DNA of 64,000 bases, from contig NZ_NPKP01000006.1 in the NCBI RefSeq assembly GCF_008329585.1, positions 248,001 through 312,000 of the forward strand, written 5' to 3'. Of the stretch, positions 52,090-61,606 are shown one piece after another. This DNA comes from Mycolicibacterium sp. P9-22. GTDB lineage: Bacteria > Actinomycetota > Actinomycetes > Mycobacteriales > Mycobacteriaceae. The notes beneath the pieces were generated by a model that did no database searches, had not been told where the DNA came from, and saw only the letters and a list, made by a program, of their open reading frames with translations. The number at the start of each line of letters is the position of its first letter. The stretch's first letter is position 1. The position numbers and the translations under genes were made by a program.

Positions 52090-54357
52090 TCAGTCGGCAG
52101 GATCCTCGGCGACGGGTCGCTCGACCAGTAGCGACATCCCGTGGTGCGCCGGCATTTCGACCGTGAAGCTGTGCAGATCATCGACATGAGCGATCTCTTT
52201 GCCGCTGAACATATCCGAGACGACGGCATCCGGCGGCAGGAATTCCGAACGCACCGTACCGGCGATTTCGGCGTTGGCGAAATTGAGCACCGTCAGTTGC
52301 AGCTGGTGCGGGTCCGCGAGCTGGTGGACCATCACCAGCATGCCGCGATGCGACACCTCCGGGATGTCCACCTGAGTGCTGGTAGCGATGCCGAAATGCG
52401 TTCGCACCGCCAGAATCGCCTGCAGCTGGCGCAGGAAGCTGGCCTCATTGGCGAGCTGATCCGGGATGGATCCGTAAAGACTCTTTCCGCGCGGCATGCC
52501 GGCGCTCGAATGCGTGGCACCGGGATTCACACCCATCAGGTCATGCGCGGCACGGTGGATCCAGCGGGTGTCTCCACCGCGGAGCAATTCGCTGACGTCG
52601 TCGGGCGGAAGCGTGAGCATTCCGCACAGATCCCACCCGGAAAGCGCGAACACACCCGGTTGCAGGGCGTTGAACATCGCGAGCAGCAGGTGCGCGCGCC
52701 GGATGGGATCGATATCGGTGATCTCTTCGAGGTCGGAGATACCCAACGTCGCAGCGATGACGGTTGCCGTCGTACAGGCGATGCCGTTGGTGGTGAACAC
52801 CAGGTTGTACGGGGCATCGGGACCGGTCAGCGCCTCGATCAGATCGGTGCGCACGCTGTGCCCGAGTTCCTCCCCGGTGACCTCGTGACCCTTGTAGGTA
52901 TAGACGTCATCGCGGTGACCGGCCGACCAGTGCACCAGCTCGTAGGTCAGCTCATCGTGGTTCTGCAAGGCATGCACCAGCGAGGCCGGATCGATCTCGG
53001 TTTCCAGCGTGGTGCGCAAGGTCAGCCGCAGGAACTCGGTGTCCGCAGTGGCCAGTGCGTGCTGATAGGCGGGCCTGTTGATGAAGTCATAGGACAGATC
53101 CGGGCCGGCGATGCTGTTCTCGCGGATGTCGTCGATGGTGAGGTTGAGCTCCTGGAAGGTGAACCCGCCCAGTTTGCGCACCATGCTGCCGATGAACTGG
53201 TTCGCCGCCTGGGACAGCGGGTGCCCCTCGGACCAACCGACGTCGTCCTCGGTGGACTTCTCGGCGCCGAGGAACCCGTTGGCGTCCAGCCGCAGCCCGC
53301 CGGTGCCGAGATCCGACAGTGAGTGCAGCGCATCACCGATCACCAACCGCATGCCTGCGAAGCTGGGATCGAGCCAGTTGATCGAGGGCTGGCCGTCCTT
53401 GAAGTAGTGCAGGTACACCCAGCGCCGCTCGACACCATCGACGCCGACGGTCGGGCGGGTCACGCTCCAGTTGGTCTCCTTGATGCCCTCGGCGTAGAAG
53501 ATCACGCGCTGCAGACGCCCGATGATGTAACCGGCCTTGGCGAGCCAATCCTCGGTCGCGGCATCGCAATTCACCGAATCCGCTCCGGCCGGGACATCGG
53601 GAAGATGTTCCCAGTCACGTGGATCGATATCGACCATGTGGTAGATGCCCGGGTAGTCCGCATACTTCATCTCGGCCAGCCGGAAGTCTGCGCCCTTGCC
53701 GGTGTGGCCCGGCACGATGTCATCGATGATCGTGCCGCCGTACCAGTTGGCGGTGCCGCACATCTGCCGGAACTCGTCCTCGGATCCGAAGGCCGGGTCG
53801 ATCTGCGTGCTGATGCGGTCGAAGTGACCATCGACGCTGGGGGTCAGCTGCCAGCCCGAGATGCCGCCGGCACGTTTCACCGGACCGGTGTGCACGGCCT
53901 GGATACCGATCTCCGCGAAGGCTTTCCACAACGCCTCGTCGGCCATCGCCTTCAGGAATGACTCCTCGGATCGGGTGATCAACGACAGCGGGTAGGCGGT
54001 GAACCACACCGACGCGGTCTCCACCGCGGTTCGCGGATTGGGCCTGGCGAACGGGTTCTGCCACATCGAACCCTGCCCGGAGAACTGCTGGCTGATCTCG
54101 TTGGCGTCGGCAAGCATCGACTGCGACAGCAGCCAGGAGACGTAGGCCTGGTTCTCACCCGTCGGCGGACCGTCCTGAGCCAGCGACCGCCGCACGAACG
54201 GGGTACGCACACGTGGGCGAAACCGCAGCACCTTTGGGCGCGCCGGATGCAGGTGCTCATCGAAGGTGATCTCCGCAGGCTCGTTGACCTGCTCTTCGGT
54301 TCTGGCGTCCGACGACTCGGCGGCAGGTTCCGACGGCTCAGCCGCGTGTGACGACAT
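52090..54357 (-). CDS. GH13 alpha-glucosidase/trehalose-synthase-like enzyme
   Basis: The 755-residue GH13 protein has an N-terminal acidic, probably disordered extension of about 40 residues. Barrel motifs include the nucleophile Asp358 (GLRLDANGF), acid/base Glu403 (TFQELNL) and Asp468 (LQNHDEL). By arrangement it resembles actinobacterial trehalose-synthase/maltose-glucosyltransferase-like proteins, but the usual TreS signatures are not strict and no maltokinase gene is fused or adjacent. It could interconvert or hydrolyse maltose-like alpha-glucans. The start is ATG 54357. Confidence 0.82.
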   Translation of the reverse strand: MSSHAAEPSEPAAESSDARTEEQVNEPAEITFDEHLHPARPKVLRFRPRVRTPFVRRSLAQDGPPTGENQAYVSWLLSQSMLADANEISQQFSGQGSMWQNPFARPNPRTAVETASVWFTAYPLSLITRSEESFLKAMADEALWKAFAEIGIQAVHTGPVKRAGGISGWQLTPSVDGHFDRISTQIDPAFGSEDEFRQMCGTANWYGGTIIDDIVPGHTGKGADFRLAEMKYADYPGIYHMVDIDPRDWEHLPDVPAGADSVNCDAATEDWLAKAGYIIGRLQRVIFYAEGIKETNWSVTRPTVGVDGVERRWVYLHYFKDGQPSINWLDPSFAGMRLVIGDALHSLSDLGTGGLRLDANGFLGAEKSTEDDVGWSEGHPLSQAANQFIGSMVRKLGGFTFQELNLTIDDIRENSIAGPDLSYDFINRPAYQHALATADTEFLRLTLRTTLETEIDPASLVHALQNHDELTYELVHWSAGHRDDVYTYKGHEVTGEELGHSVRTDLIEALTGPDAPYNLVFTTNGIACTTATVIAATLGISDLEEITDIDPIRRAHLLLAMFNALQPGVFALSGWDLCGMLTLPPDDVSELLRGGDTRWIHRAAHDLMGVNPGATHSSAGMPRGKSLYGSIPDQLANEASFLRQLQAILAVRTHFGIATSTQVDIPEVSHRGMLVMVHQLADPHQLQLTVLNFANAEIAGTVRSEFLPPDAVVSDMFSGKEIAHVDDLHSFTVEMPAHHGMSLLVERPVAEDPAD

Positions 54358-54470
54358 CTGACTCCTCCCGGGTCTCGCGCAGCCGCAGCCCCGCCGCGGT
54401 TGGTATTGCCGTTAAGTCCCGCACGGAAACGTCCGCACGACCAACGCTACAGAGAGTTACCGGCCCTCGG

Positions 54471-54899
54471 TCAGTCGGCGACGTCGAATGCGGCGATGAC
54501 CTTGCGCGGCGTGATGCGCACGACCAACTCGCCGGGGACGCCGTTGCGCGCGCCGTACTCGTCGGCACGCTGCTCGCCCACATAGCGCGCCGCGATGCGG
54601 GTGGCGGTACCGCGCAGATCCGGATCGTCCTCGCTGAGCTCGGCGGTGCCCTGCACCTGAACGAAGGAAAACGGCGGGCGTTCATCGTCGACGACCAGCA
54701 CCACCCGAGGATCACGTTGCAGAGCACGGCCTTTGGCGGTATCGGCCCCCGTGTTGAAGACCAGACGGCCGTCCTCCACCAGGAACCAGACCGGCGCGAT
54801 CAGCGGGCGGCCGTCGGCAGCGACGTAACCGAGCTTTCCGGTCCGGGTGCCCGCCGACAGAAAGCTGATGACGTCGTCGCTCAGGGAATCAGTTGCCAT
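54471..54899 (-). CDS. PPOX-class flavin/F420-dependent oxidoreductase
   Basis: The 142-residue split-barrel protein is of the pyridoxamine-phosphate-oxidase-like group: GKLGYVAADGRPLIAPVWFLV, DDERPPFSFVQVQGTAEL and the C-terminal RITPRKVIAAFDVAD. The short length and lack of the pyridoxamine-binding residues suggest an F420- or FMN-dependent reductase, or a heme-related binder, as common in mycobacteria. The start is ATG 54899. It is divergent from a nitroreductase-family gene starting at 54947. Confidence 0.82.
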   Translation of the reverse strand: MATDSLSDDVISFLSAGTRTGKLGYVAADGRPLIAPVWFLVEDGRLVFNTGADTAKGRALQRDPRVVLVVDDERPPFSFVQVQGTAELSEDDPDLRGTATRIAARYVGEQRADEYGARNGVPGELVVRITPRKVIAAFDVAD

Positions 54900-54946
54900 C
54901 GGTCCATCATGCGCCTGTCCGGGTCGGCTGTCGTACGCTCGCCCTC

Positions 54947-55447
54947 ATGACAGCACGGACGTCGGCCCTGTCGAGATGGGCTCGCCGTGTGATCAGCCAT
55001 CCCGGTGTCTACCGGCACGTGGTCCTGCGGCTGGCCGCTCTGACCACCGTGGCCGAGGCAGTCCTGCGCCGCATCGGCGGCGGGCGACTGAGTGTGCTCG
55101 ACGCCGTCGGCCTCACCCACGTCCAGCTGATCGTCGCCGGATGCAGGAGTGGTCTGCCGCGCACCGTGACGCTGCAGTACATCGGCGATGGCGACGACCT
55201 CCTTGTCACCGACTCGAACTGGGGCCGGAACGCCCGGCCGGCATGGTCGTCGAATCTTGCCGCCGCATCCACTGTGCTGGTGCGGCTGCGCGACTCCGAG
55301 TACACGGCCGCCGTGGTGCACGCAACGGGTGCCGCGCGCGATCGCGATTGGCACACCATCTGCGCGCACTGGCCGAACTACGCTGTGGCTCAATCGGTGG
55401 CGGGGCGAGAGTTCCGGGTCTTCAGGCTCGTCCCCGCTGCGGCATAG
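54947..55447 (+). CDS. Deazaflavin-dependent nitroreductase-family (DDN-like) protein
   Basis: The 166-residue split-barrel protein of the DDN family is seen from SGLPRTVTLQYIGDGDDLLVTDSNWGRNARPAWSSNL and the following VRLRDSEYTAAVV. Family members bind F420 and reduce quinones or nitro compounds. The start is ATG 54947; a further in-frame ATG exists at 54893. It shares a divergent promoter with the PPOX-class gene. No residues point to a specific substrate. Confidence 0.82.
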   Translation: MTARTSALSRWARRVISHPGVYRHVVLRLAALTTVAEAVLRRIGGGRLSVLDAVGLTHVQLIVAGCRSGLPRTVTLQYIGDGDDLLVTDSNWGRNARPAWSSNLAAASTVLVRLRDSEYTAAVVHATGAARDRDWHTICAHWPNYAVAQSVAGREFRVFRLVPAAA

Positions 55448-55553
55448 TTCGCCGGGCGGTACCGCTGGTATCCGATACGTTTGCCGCGCTGCTTGTCGTT
55501 GTTAACTGCGTCACGGAATGAACACCGGGCGAACTGGGTAATGTGCTCCTGTC

Positions 55554-56036
55554 ATGGAAGATCGAGCAAAGCAGCGCGCGGCCTTCTCCTGTCCCGGAGT
55601 CGTGGCCACCGTGGCGCATGCCGTGCAGATCCGCGATGGCTTCTCCGGCTGGTTGACGCAGAGTCTGACGTTGGACGCGGAGAAAACCAGCGACATCATC
55701 CTCGCCGTCAACGAGGCGTTGGCCAACGCCGCCGAACACGCCTACCTGGGCTCGCCGCAGCCGGGGCTGATGCATACCCGCGCCGAGCATGATCCGGAAC
55801 TGGCCACGCTCACGGTATGGATCACCGACGAGGGCCGCTGGCAGGTGAAGGATCCCTCGATCGCACCGAATCCCGGACGTGGCCGCGGCACGATGTTGAT
55901 GCGTGCCCTCGCCGACCGCACCGCGGTCGACTCGACGACCACCGGGACCCAGGTGCGACTGCAGTGGGATCACATTCGGGCCCGTCTCGATGCCGCCGCC
56001 CAGCGAGCGCAGGACGACGACCGACTCCTCGCTTAG
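55554..56036 (+). CDS. RsbW-like anti-sigma factor/HATPase protein
   Basis: The 160-residue GHKL ATP-binding protein is of the RsbW/SpoIIAB type. The N box is VNEALANAAEHAY, the G1 region ITDEGRWQV, and the G2 region GRGRGTMLMRAL. Such proteins are anti-sigma kinases that phosphorylate an anti-anti-sigma factor. No sigma or STAS gene is adjacent, so it may be a stand-alone regulator or link to the RsbQ-RsbP-like pair at 45618-47599. The start is ATG 55554. The link is inference. Confidence 0.83.
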   Translation: MEDRAKQRAAFSCPGVVATVAHAVQIRDGFSGWLTQSLTLDAEKTSDIILAVNEALANAAEHAYLGSPQPGLMHTRAEHDPELATLTVWITDEGRWQVKDPSIAPNPGRGRGTMLMRALADRTAVDSTTTGTQVRLQWDHIRARLDAAAQRAQDDDRLLA

Positions 56037-56049
56037 AAACGCGGCAACG

Positions 56050-57477
56050 TCAGTGCGTCGGAGTCCCGCCGGCGGGAAGCGGCCGCGGTTCGGTGAAGAA
56101 CGCCAAGGCAACAGCGACGGCGCCGATCAGGGCTGCGGCGACGAAGGCGGCGTGCACGCCGGGCATGTCCGGCGCGCCGCCTGAGGCGGACGCCTTGGCC
56201 ATCACCGTCACGAACAATGCGGTGCCGGCTGCACCGGCGACCTGCTGCAGCGTCGTCATGATGGCGCTGCCGTGCGAGTACAGACGGTCGGGCAGCGCGC
56301 TGAGCGCGTCCGTCATCAGCGGGGTGAACATCATCGACAGTCCCACCATCATGATCGTCTGTAGGACAACGAGTTCCCAGACCGGCGTGGCCGCCGACAA
56401 CATCGCGAATCCGCACAGCGACAGGAACAGCATGATCGAACCGGGAACGACGAGCCGTCGGGCACCGTGGCGGTCGTATACCCGCCCGACCAACGGCCCC
56501 GCCAGGCCCATCAGCAGGCCACCGGGCAGGCTCGTCAGGCCGGCGACCAACGCGCTCTTGCCCAGTACGTTCTGCACGTAGAGCGGCACCATGATGATCG
56601 CACCGAACAGCCCGGTGAACCCGATGACCACCAAACCCACCGAGACCGAGAACCGCCGGTAGGTGAACGGCCGCAGATCGAGGAACGCGCGGTCGTCGCG
56701 CTGCAGCCGCAACTGCCGCGCCCCGAACAGCAGCATCGCGACCGCGCCGGCCGTCAGCGGCACCCACGCCGGTACGGCCTGCCCCCCGTGCCCGGAAGCG
56801 CCCAGTTCCGAGAGCCCGAACACCAAGCCTGCGAACGCGATCGCCGACAGCGGTACCGAAACGGGGTCGATCGGTGTGGGTTGCTCCCGCTCATCGGCAA
56901 CACGCAGCCACACCCATCCGGCGAGGAGCCCGAGCAACGCGATCGGCAGCACGATCCAGAACATCCACCGCCAGTTCAGCGATCCGAGGATGAAACCGGA
57001 CAGGGTGGGACCCACCGCCGGTGCGACGGCGATGACGATCGAGATGGTGCCCATGGTCTGCCCGCGGCGCTCGGCGGGGATCAGTTTCATGACCGTCGTC
57101 ATCAGCAGCGGCACCATGACGGCAGTGCCGCACGCCTGCACGATCCGTCCGGCGAGCAGCACGGCGAAGCCCGGCGCCAGCGCCGAGACCAGCGTGCCCA
57201 CGCAGAACAGTGACATCGACGCCACGAAAATGGCCCGCACCGGGAAGCGTTGCAGCAGCGATCCCGACATGGGGATCACCACCGCCATCGTCAGCAGGAA
57301 ACCACTGGTCAGCCATTGCGCGGTACGGGCGGCGATCTCCAGGTCGACGATCAACACGGGCAACGCGACACTCATGATCGTCTCGTTGAGGATCATGACG
57401 AACGCCGAGAACACCAGCAGCGCGATGATGACGGCTGCGCTCGGCGGTGCTTTCGACTGGGTGGTTCGGGTACTCAC
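56050..57477 (-). CDS. MFS transporter, DHA2 (EmrB/QacA) multidrug type
   Basis: The 475-residue protein has up to 14 hydrophobic segments. The segment-1 motif FVMILNETIMSVALPVLIVDL and the LTSGFLLTMAVVIPMSGSLLQRF motif are those of the DHA2 drug:H+ antiporters, and GRIVQACGTAVMVPLLMTTV agrees. The start is GTG 57477 behind AGGGAG; the frame is open far upstream but not conserved. It is divergent from the APC permease gene at 57638. The exported compound is unknown. Confidence 0.87.
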   Translation of the reverse strand: MSTRTTQSKAPPSAAVIIALLVFSAFVMILNETIMSVALPVLIVDLEIAARTAQWLTSGFLLTMAVVIPMSGSLLQRFPVRAIFVASMSLFCVGTLVSALAPGFAVLLAGRIVQACGTAVMVPLLMTTVMKLIPAERRGQTMGTISIVIAVAPAVGPTLSGFILGSLNWRWMFWIVLPIALLGLLAGWVWLRVADEREQPTPIDPVSVPLSAIAFAGLVFGLSELGASGHGGQAVPAWVPLTAGAVAMLLFGARQLRLQRDDRAFLDLRPFTYRRFSVSVGLVVIGFTGLFGAIIMVPLYVQNVLGKSALVAGLTSLPGGLLMGLAGPLVGRVYDRHGARRLVVPGSIMLFLSLCGFAMLSAATPVWELVVLQTIMMVGLSMMFTPLMTDALSALPDRLYSHGSAIMTTLQQVAGAAGTALFVTVMAKASASGGAPDMPGVHAAFVAAALIGAVAVALAFFTEPRPLPAGGTPTH

Positions 57478-57637
57478 GCACACTCCCTGGATGTCTGCAC
57501 CTTGGTTAGTGCGGCTACCCAGGGTAGGCGCGACGCGGCCGGTCGGAAAATCCATTTTTCTCGGCCGGAGTCCGCGTGCAATCGGTCGTTGCGGGGTACA
57601 CCGCCTCATCACCGCATCGATCGGCACGGAGGCAGCC

Positions 57638-58978
57638 ATGACGTCCGAGGCAGTAGCGCAGGCACCGCAGGGCGCCTCACCCGAGGGCAAACTCGCGCGC
57701 AAGATCACCGGCCCGCTGCTGTTCCTTTTCATCCTCGGCGACGTCCTGGGTGCCGGAATCTACGCGCTGATGGGGGTGCTGGCCGGCAAGGTCGGCGGCG
57801 CGCTGTGGGCCCCACTGCTGGCGGCGCTCCTGCTAGCGCTGCTGACGGCGGGTTCCTACGCCGAGCTGGTCACCAAATACCCTCGGGCCGGTGGTGCCGC
57901 GGTGTTCGCGGAGCGCGCATTTCGTCGCCCCCTGGTGTCATTCCTGGTCGGGTTCTGCATGCTGGCTGCCGGGGTGACCAGCGCGGCGGGCCTATCCTTG
58001 GCCTTCGCGGGCGACTACCTGGCCACCTTCATCGATGTGCCGGCGGTACCGGCGGCCGTCGTCTTTCTCGGACTCGTCGCCGCACTCAACGCCCGCGGGA
58101 TCAGCGAGTCGATGAAGAGCAATGTGGTGCTGACCGTGATCGAGTTGACTGGCCTGCTGATCGTGATCGTCGCGGGTGCGGTGCTGGTCGGCCGGGGCGG
58201 CGGTGACATCGGGCGGGTGGTCGAGGTGCGCCCGGATTCGACGCCCGCGCTGGCCATCCTGGGCGGCGCGATCATCGCCTACTACTCGTTCGTCGGATTC
58301 GAGACCTCGGCCAATGTCGTCGAGGAGATCCGCAATCCCAGCAAGGTGTACCCGCGGGCGTTGTTCGCGGCGCTGATCACCGCCGGCGTCATCTACGTCC
58401 TTGTCGGTGTCGCGAGCGCCGCGGTGCTGTCCCCTGACGAGTTGTCCCAGTCCAGCGGTCCGCTGCTCGACGTCGTCTCGGCGTCCGGTCTGGGGGTGCC
58501 CGCGTGGGCCTTCAGCGCCATCGCTTTGGTGGCGGTGGCCAATGGTGCGTTGCTCACCATGATCATGTCCAGCCGACTGGCCTTCGGCATGGCGGAGCAC
58601 GGCCTGCTGCCCCGGAAATTGAGTTACGTTCTGCCCCAGCGCCGCACACCGTGGGTCGCGATCCTGAGCACCACCGTCGTGGCGATGCTGCTCACCCTCA
58701 CCGGCGACTTGTCGACCTTGGCGGAGACCGTGGTGCTGCTGTTGTTGTTCGTGTTCATCTCCACCAATGTCGCCGTCCTGGTGCTCCGGCGGGACACCGT
58801 CGATCATCCGCATTTCCGGGTGTGGACGGCGGTGCCGGTGCTGGGCGTGGCGTCGTGCCTGCTGCTGCTGACCCAGCAGTCCGCCGAGGTGTGGTTGTTC
58901 GCGGCCATCCTTCTCGTCGTGGGTGCGGCGCTCTTCCTGGTGACCCGATCGGCGAGCCGCCGGCTCAGCGCGTCTTGA
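57638..58978 (+). CDS. APC family amino acid permease
   Basis: The 446-residue permease has about 12 membrane segments and the APC signatures GDVLGAGIYALMGVLAGKVGG in segment 1 (with the GAGIY-type unwound site), SYAELVTKYPRAGG, and YYSFVGFETSANVVEEIRNPSKVYPRAL in the segment 6-7 region. It would import an amino acid or amine with protons. ATG 57638 with CGGAGGCAG fits; the same frame is open about 1 kb upstream across the antisense MFS gene, but that part is a shadow. It has no adjacent enzyme. Confidence 0.87.
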   Translation: MTSEAVAQAPQGASPEGKLARKITGPLLFLFILGDVLGAGIYALMGVLAGKVGGALWAPLLAALLLALLTAGSYAELVTKYPRAGGAAVFAERAFRRPLVSFLVGFCMLAAGVTSAAGLSLAFAGDYLATFIDVPAVPAAVVFLGLVAALNARGISESMKSNVVLTVIELTGLLIVIVAGAVLVGRGGGDIGRVVEVRPDSTPALAILGGAIIAYYSFVGFETSANVVEEIRNPSKVYPRALFAALITAGVIYVLVGVASAAVLSPDELSQSSGPLLDVVSASGLGVPAWAFSAIALVAVANGALLTMIMSSRLAFGMAEHGLLPRKLSYVLPQRRTPWVAILSTTVVAMLLTLTGDLSTLAETVVLLLLFVFISTNVAVLVLRRDTVDHPHFRVWTAVPVLGVASCLLLLTQQSAEVWLFAAILLVVGAALFLVTRSASRRLSAS

Positions 58979-59192
58979 GTGTTCAGCGAACGACGGCGTA
59001 GTTCACGCGGATGTCGGGAAGCCGGATGTCGACCCACGGCCCGGCCGCGCCAGGCTCCGTCACACCCCCCACGAGCGGCCGGTGGGACGCCGGTTCTGCG
59101 CTGACAGAACATGACTGCAACAGCACCAAAGATCCCGTGGATGCTGCGGTCATCATCGCGTGGCCCTCAGCCTGGGTTTGTCGGTCATGTTC

Positions 59193-60710
59193 TCAGTTTC
59201 GATTGGTCCTGGCATTCGGGATGACTTTCCACGCAATGATTCCCGATATGATCATCAACACGGCCGATACGCCCGAGGACATCTGCATTGCGGATGCGAA
59301 CGAATGTTGAGCTTGTGCCAACGCCGCTCCAGCGTGCGCTCCGCCCGCCGCCAGAACATGGTGTGCATCGGCGAGGGATTCGGTGATCGCTGCCCGCGTA
59401 GCGGTATCCATGCTGTCGGGCAATGACAGACCGCTGCGGTAGAACGCGGTGGTCAGAGACCCGAGGATGCCGATTCCGAAGGCGATCCCCAACTCGTAGC
59501 CCGTCTCGGAAACCGCCGAGGCTGCACCCGCCCGTTCCCGCGGTACCGCTCCCACCACCACATCGATGGCTACCGTCATCGCTACCGTGGCCCCAAGAAC
59601 TAAAATTGCCAGCGCCAATCCGGTCCAGATGATGTCGGGCAGACCTTCCGCGAACGCCAAGACGGCGAGTCCAGCACCTCCAACAACCATGCCGAACCCA
59701 ACGGTGTGCCCGTAGCCCAATCGAGCAGCAAGCCGACCGACGAATACGGTCACCACCACCGTTGCCAGGGTTGCCGGCAACTGCACGAGCCCAGCCTCCA
59801 GCGGACTGAGACCACGCACGAGCTGAAGGTATTGAGAAAAGAAGAAGATGGTTCCGCTGAAGGCGAAGATCGCGATGGTGTTCGCAGCCATGCCCCCCGA
59901 GAACGCCGGCAGCCGGAAGAGCGAGAGGTCGAAGAGCGGCTGTGTGAGGTGCCGTTGCCGCCTGACGAAGGACGCGCCGATGATGACTGCCAGGCCCAAC
60001 GCGAGCACCACTTTCCAGTCGAATCCAAAGGCGAATGAGTGTTTCACGCCGTAAACGAAGGAAAGTGTCGCCGAAAACGAGAGCACAGCGGACAACATGT
60101 CGACAGTCCCCGGTGCTGGATTGCGCGATTCCGGCAGTAGCACCACGGCGAGCGGAATCAGGACGATGATTATCGGCACATTGATCAGGAACACCGATCC
60201 CCACCAGAAATGCTCCAAGAGCACGCCACCGATCAGCGGCCCGGCAGCAGCACCGGCCATGGCGCCCGCCGACCACACAGCGATGGCACGGGTCCGTTGT
60301 GCGGGAATGTCGAAGACATCCCGGATGATTGCCAAGGTGCACGGCATCAACGTGGCGGCGCTCAGTCCCAGCAGAGCCCGGCCTGCGATAAGAAGCTCTG
60401 GCGCATTAGCGAACGCGGCCAGTATCGAGGCGAACCCAAAACCGGCAGCGCCGAGAATGAGCAGACGCTTGCGCCCGATACGGTCAGCGACGTTTCCCAT
60501 TATCAGCAGAAACCCTGCGACAGCGAAAGCGTAGATGTCACCAATCCACAGCAGTTCAGTCGCGGTGGGGCCGAGATCTGCAACCAACGAGGGCACCGCC
60601 AACGCAAGCACCGTACCGTCGATAGTGACCAGAACAACCGCCAATGTCAGCACCGCCAGCGCGGCCCACTTCCGGCCGTCGCCATCGAGTAACGGTCTTG
60701 TCACACCCAT
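59193..60710 (-). CDS. MFS transporter, DHA2 (EmrB/SmvA) type
   Basis: The 505-residue protein has 14 predicted membrane segments, VLVTIDGTVLALAVPSLVADLGPT in segment 1, LLWIGDIYAFAVAGFLLIMGNVADRIGRKRLL and GAMAGAAAGPLIGG. SmvA-type transporters export quaternary ammonium compounds and dyes. The start is ATG 60710; GTG 60704 and TTG 60716 are alternatives, and no strong ribosome binding site is seen. A perfect 12-base palindrome lies 15 bases upstream. It may be regulated by an unlinked repressor. Confidence 0.86.
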   Translation of the reverse strand: MGVTRPLLDGDGRKWAALAVLTLAVVLVTIDGTVLALAVPSLVADLGPTATELLWIGDIYAFAVAGFLLIMGNVADRIGRKRLLILGAAGFGFASILAAFANAPELLIAGRALLGLSAATLMPCTLAIIRDVFDIPAQRTRAIAVWSAGAMAGAAAGPLIGGVLLEHFWWGSVFLINVPIIIVLIPLAVVLLPESRNPAPGTVDMLSAVLSFSATLSFVYGVKHSFAFGFDWKVVLALGLAVIIGASFVRRQRHLTQPLFDLSLFRLPAFSGGMAANTIAIFAFSGTIFFFSQYLQLVRGLSPLEAGLVQLPATLATVVVTVFVGRLAARLGYGHTVGFGMVVGGAGLAVLAFAEGLPDIIWTGLALAILVLGATVAMTVAIDVVVGAVPRERAGAASAVSETGYELGIAFGIGILGSLTTAFYRSGLSLPDSMDTATRAAITESLADAHHVLAAGGAHAGAALAQAQHSFASAMQMSSGVSAVLMIISGIIAWKVIPNARTNRN

Positions 60711-60724
60711 GACCAAAGCATGAC

Positions 60725-60736
60725 ATAGCCGGCTAT
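60725..60736. promoter_or_regulatory. Palindrome upstream of the DHA2 exporter
   Basis: ATAGCCGGCTAT is a perfect 12-base palindrome, 15 bases upstream of the exporter start at 60710. It is a likely repressor site; the nearest TetR gene (61607) shows no copy of it in its own promoter. Confidence 0.4.
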
Positions 60737-60880
60737 ACGGTCAGGGGAATCCTGTTGTGGCACGTCACCGAATCGTGTTGCCTGACTGACGATTTGGTGA
60801 CTGTCATCGCTGGGATCCCGATTCCCACCCAGCGGGAGGGTCCCCGCCGACGTTCAGAGTTCGGCCTAGGCTCCACCGTC

Positions 60881-61345
60881 ATGGGCACCGTCGTAGCCAG
60901 AAGCTCGGCAGTTTGCGCGGTGGTCCTGGCCGCCATGACGATCATTGGATCCTTCCACGCGCCAACCGCCAACGCCGAGATGAAGTATGGGAACTACGAG
61001 CTACGTGTCACCGGTCGCTACGACTTCCACACGTGGGCATGGGCGGTGTCGAGGTGCCGAGCCGCCGATTGCACCCAGATCAATGCGATCCCCATGCCGG
61101 TCGCCCGGGCATTCGAATACAGCGGTAACGCGCAGTTGAAGGACGGGCGCTACACGCTCACCGTCGATGTTCCTGACGGACTGCGTTGCGGCAACGTTTA
61201 TTACGGCTCAACCGTACCGACAAGGGACGTCTACTCATGGGACGCCGCAACACTTCAGGGCACGCTGACCTCCTCCTTCTCCGCGGGCTGCGACCACTCC
61301 CCTGGCGGCGTATTCACTTACCCCTTCACCCTGGCGCGAATGTAG
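60881..61345 (+). CDS. Small secreted protein with signal peptide
   Basis: The 154-residue protein has a typical signal peptide: MGTVVARSS, a hydrophobic core, and the site PTANA-EMKYG (about residue 32). The mature part contains four Cys residues and resembles the mycobacterial group of small secreted proteins with GNYELRVTGRYDFHTWAWAVSRC. It probably forms disulfides and is exported by Sec. The start is ATG 60881. The function is unknown. It is divergent from the DHA2 exporter. Confidence 0.78.
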   Translation: MGTVVARSSAVCAVVLAAMTIIGSFHAPTANAEMKYGNYELRVTGRYDFHTWAWAVSRCRAADCTQINAIPMPVARAFEYSGNAQLKDGRYTLTVDVPDGLRCGNVYYGSTVPTRDVYSWDAATLQGTLTSSFSAGCDHSPGGVFTYPFTLARM

Positions 61346-61606
61346 GCATACGCCGTATCCGATCTGCCGCCGGAGCAGAAAGGTTGATCCGCTCGAATTG
61401 TCTCTAGCACAGCATGTCTCACAAACTGTCGTGTTCCGTTGGATGAGAGAAGGGCGCCCCAAGGCGAGACAGGACTTCTAGTGTCATTCCGGGCCCTGCA
61501 CGACATCAGCAGTCAATGCCGATGATGCTGACCCATGTCTTCGAGTCCCGGCATGCTGGGCGGCGCTCGATGAATCCGCATCGCTAGCGAAGGAGCGTGG
61601 CCACAA

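Noticed and set aside
56663..57637. Upstream extension of the APC permease frame
   Set aside because: It lies antisense to the MFS gene and has no membrane segments or conserved motif; the permease starts at 57638 behind CGGAGG.
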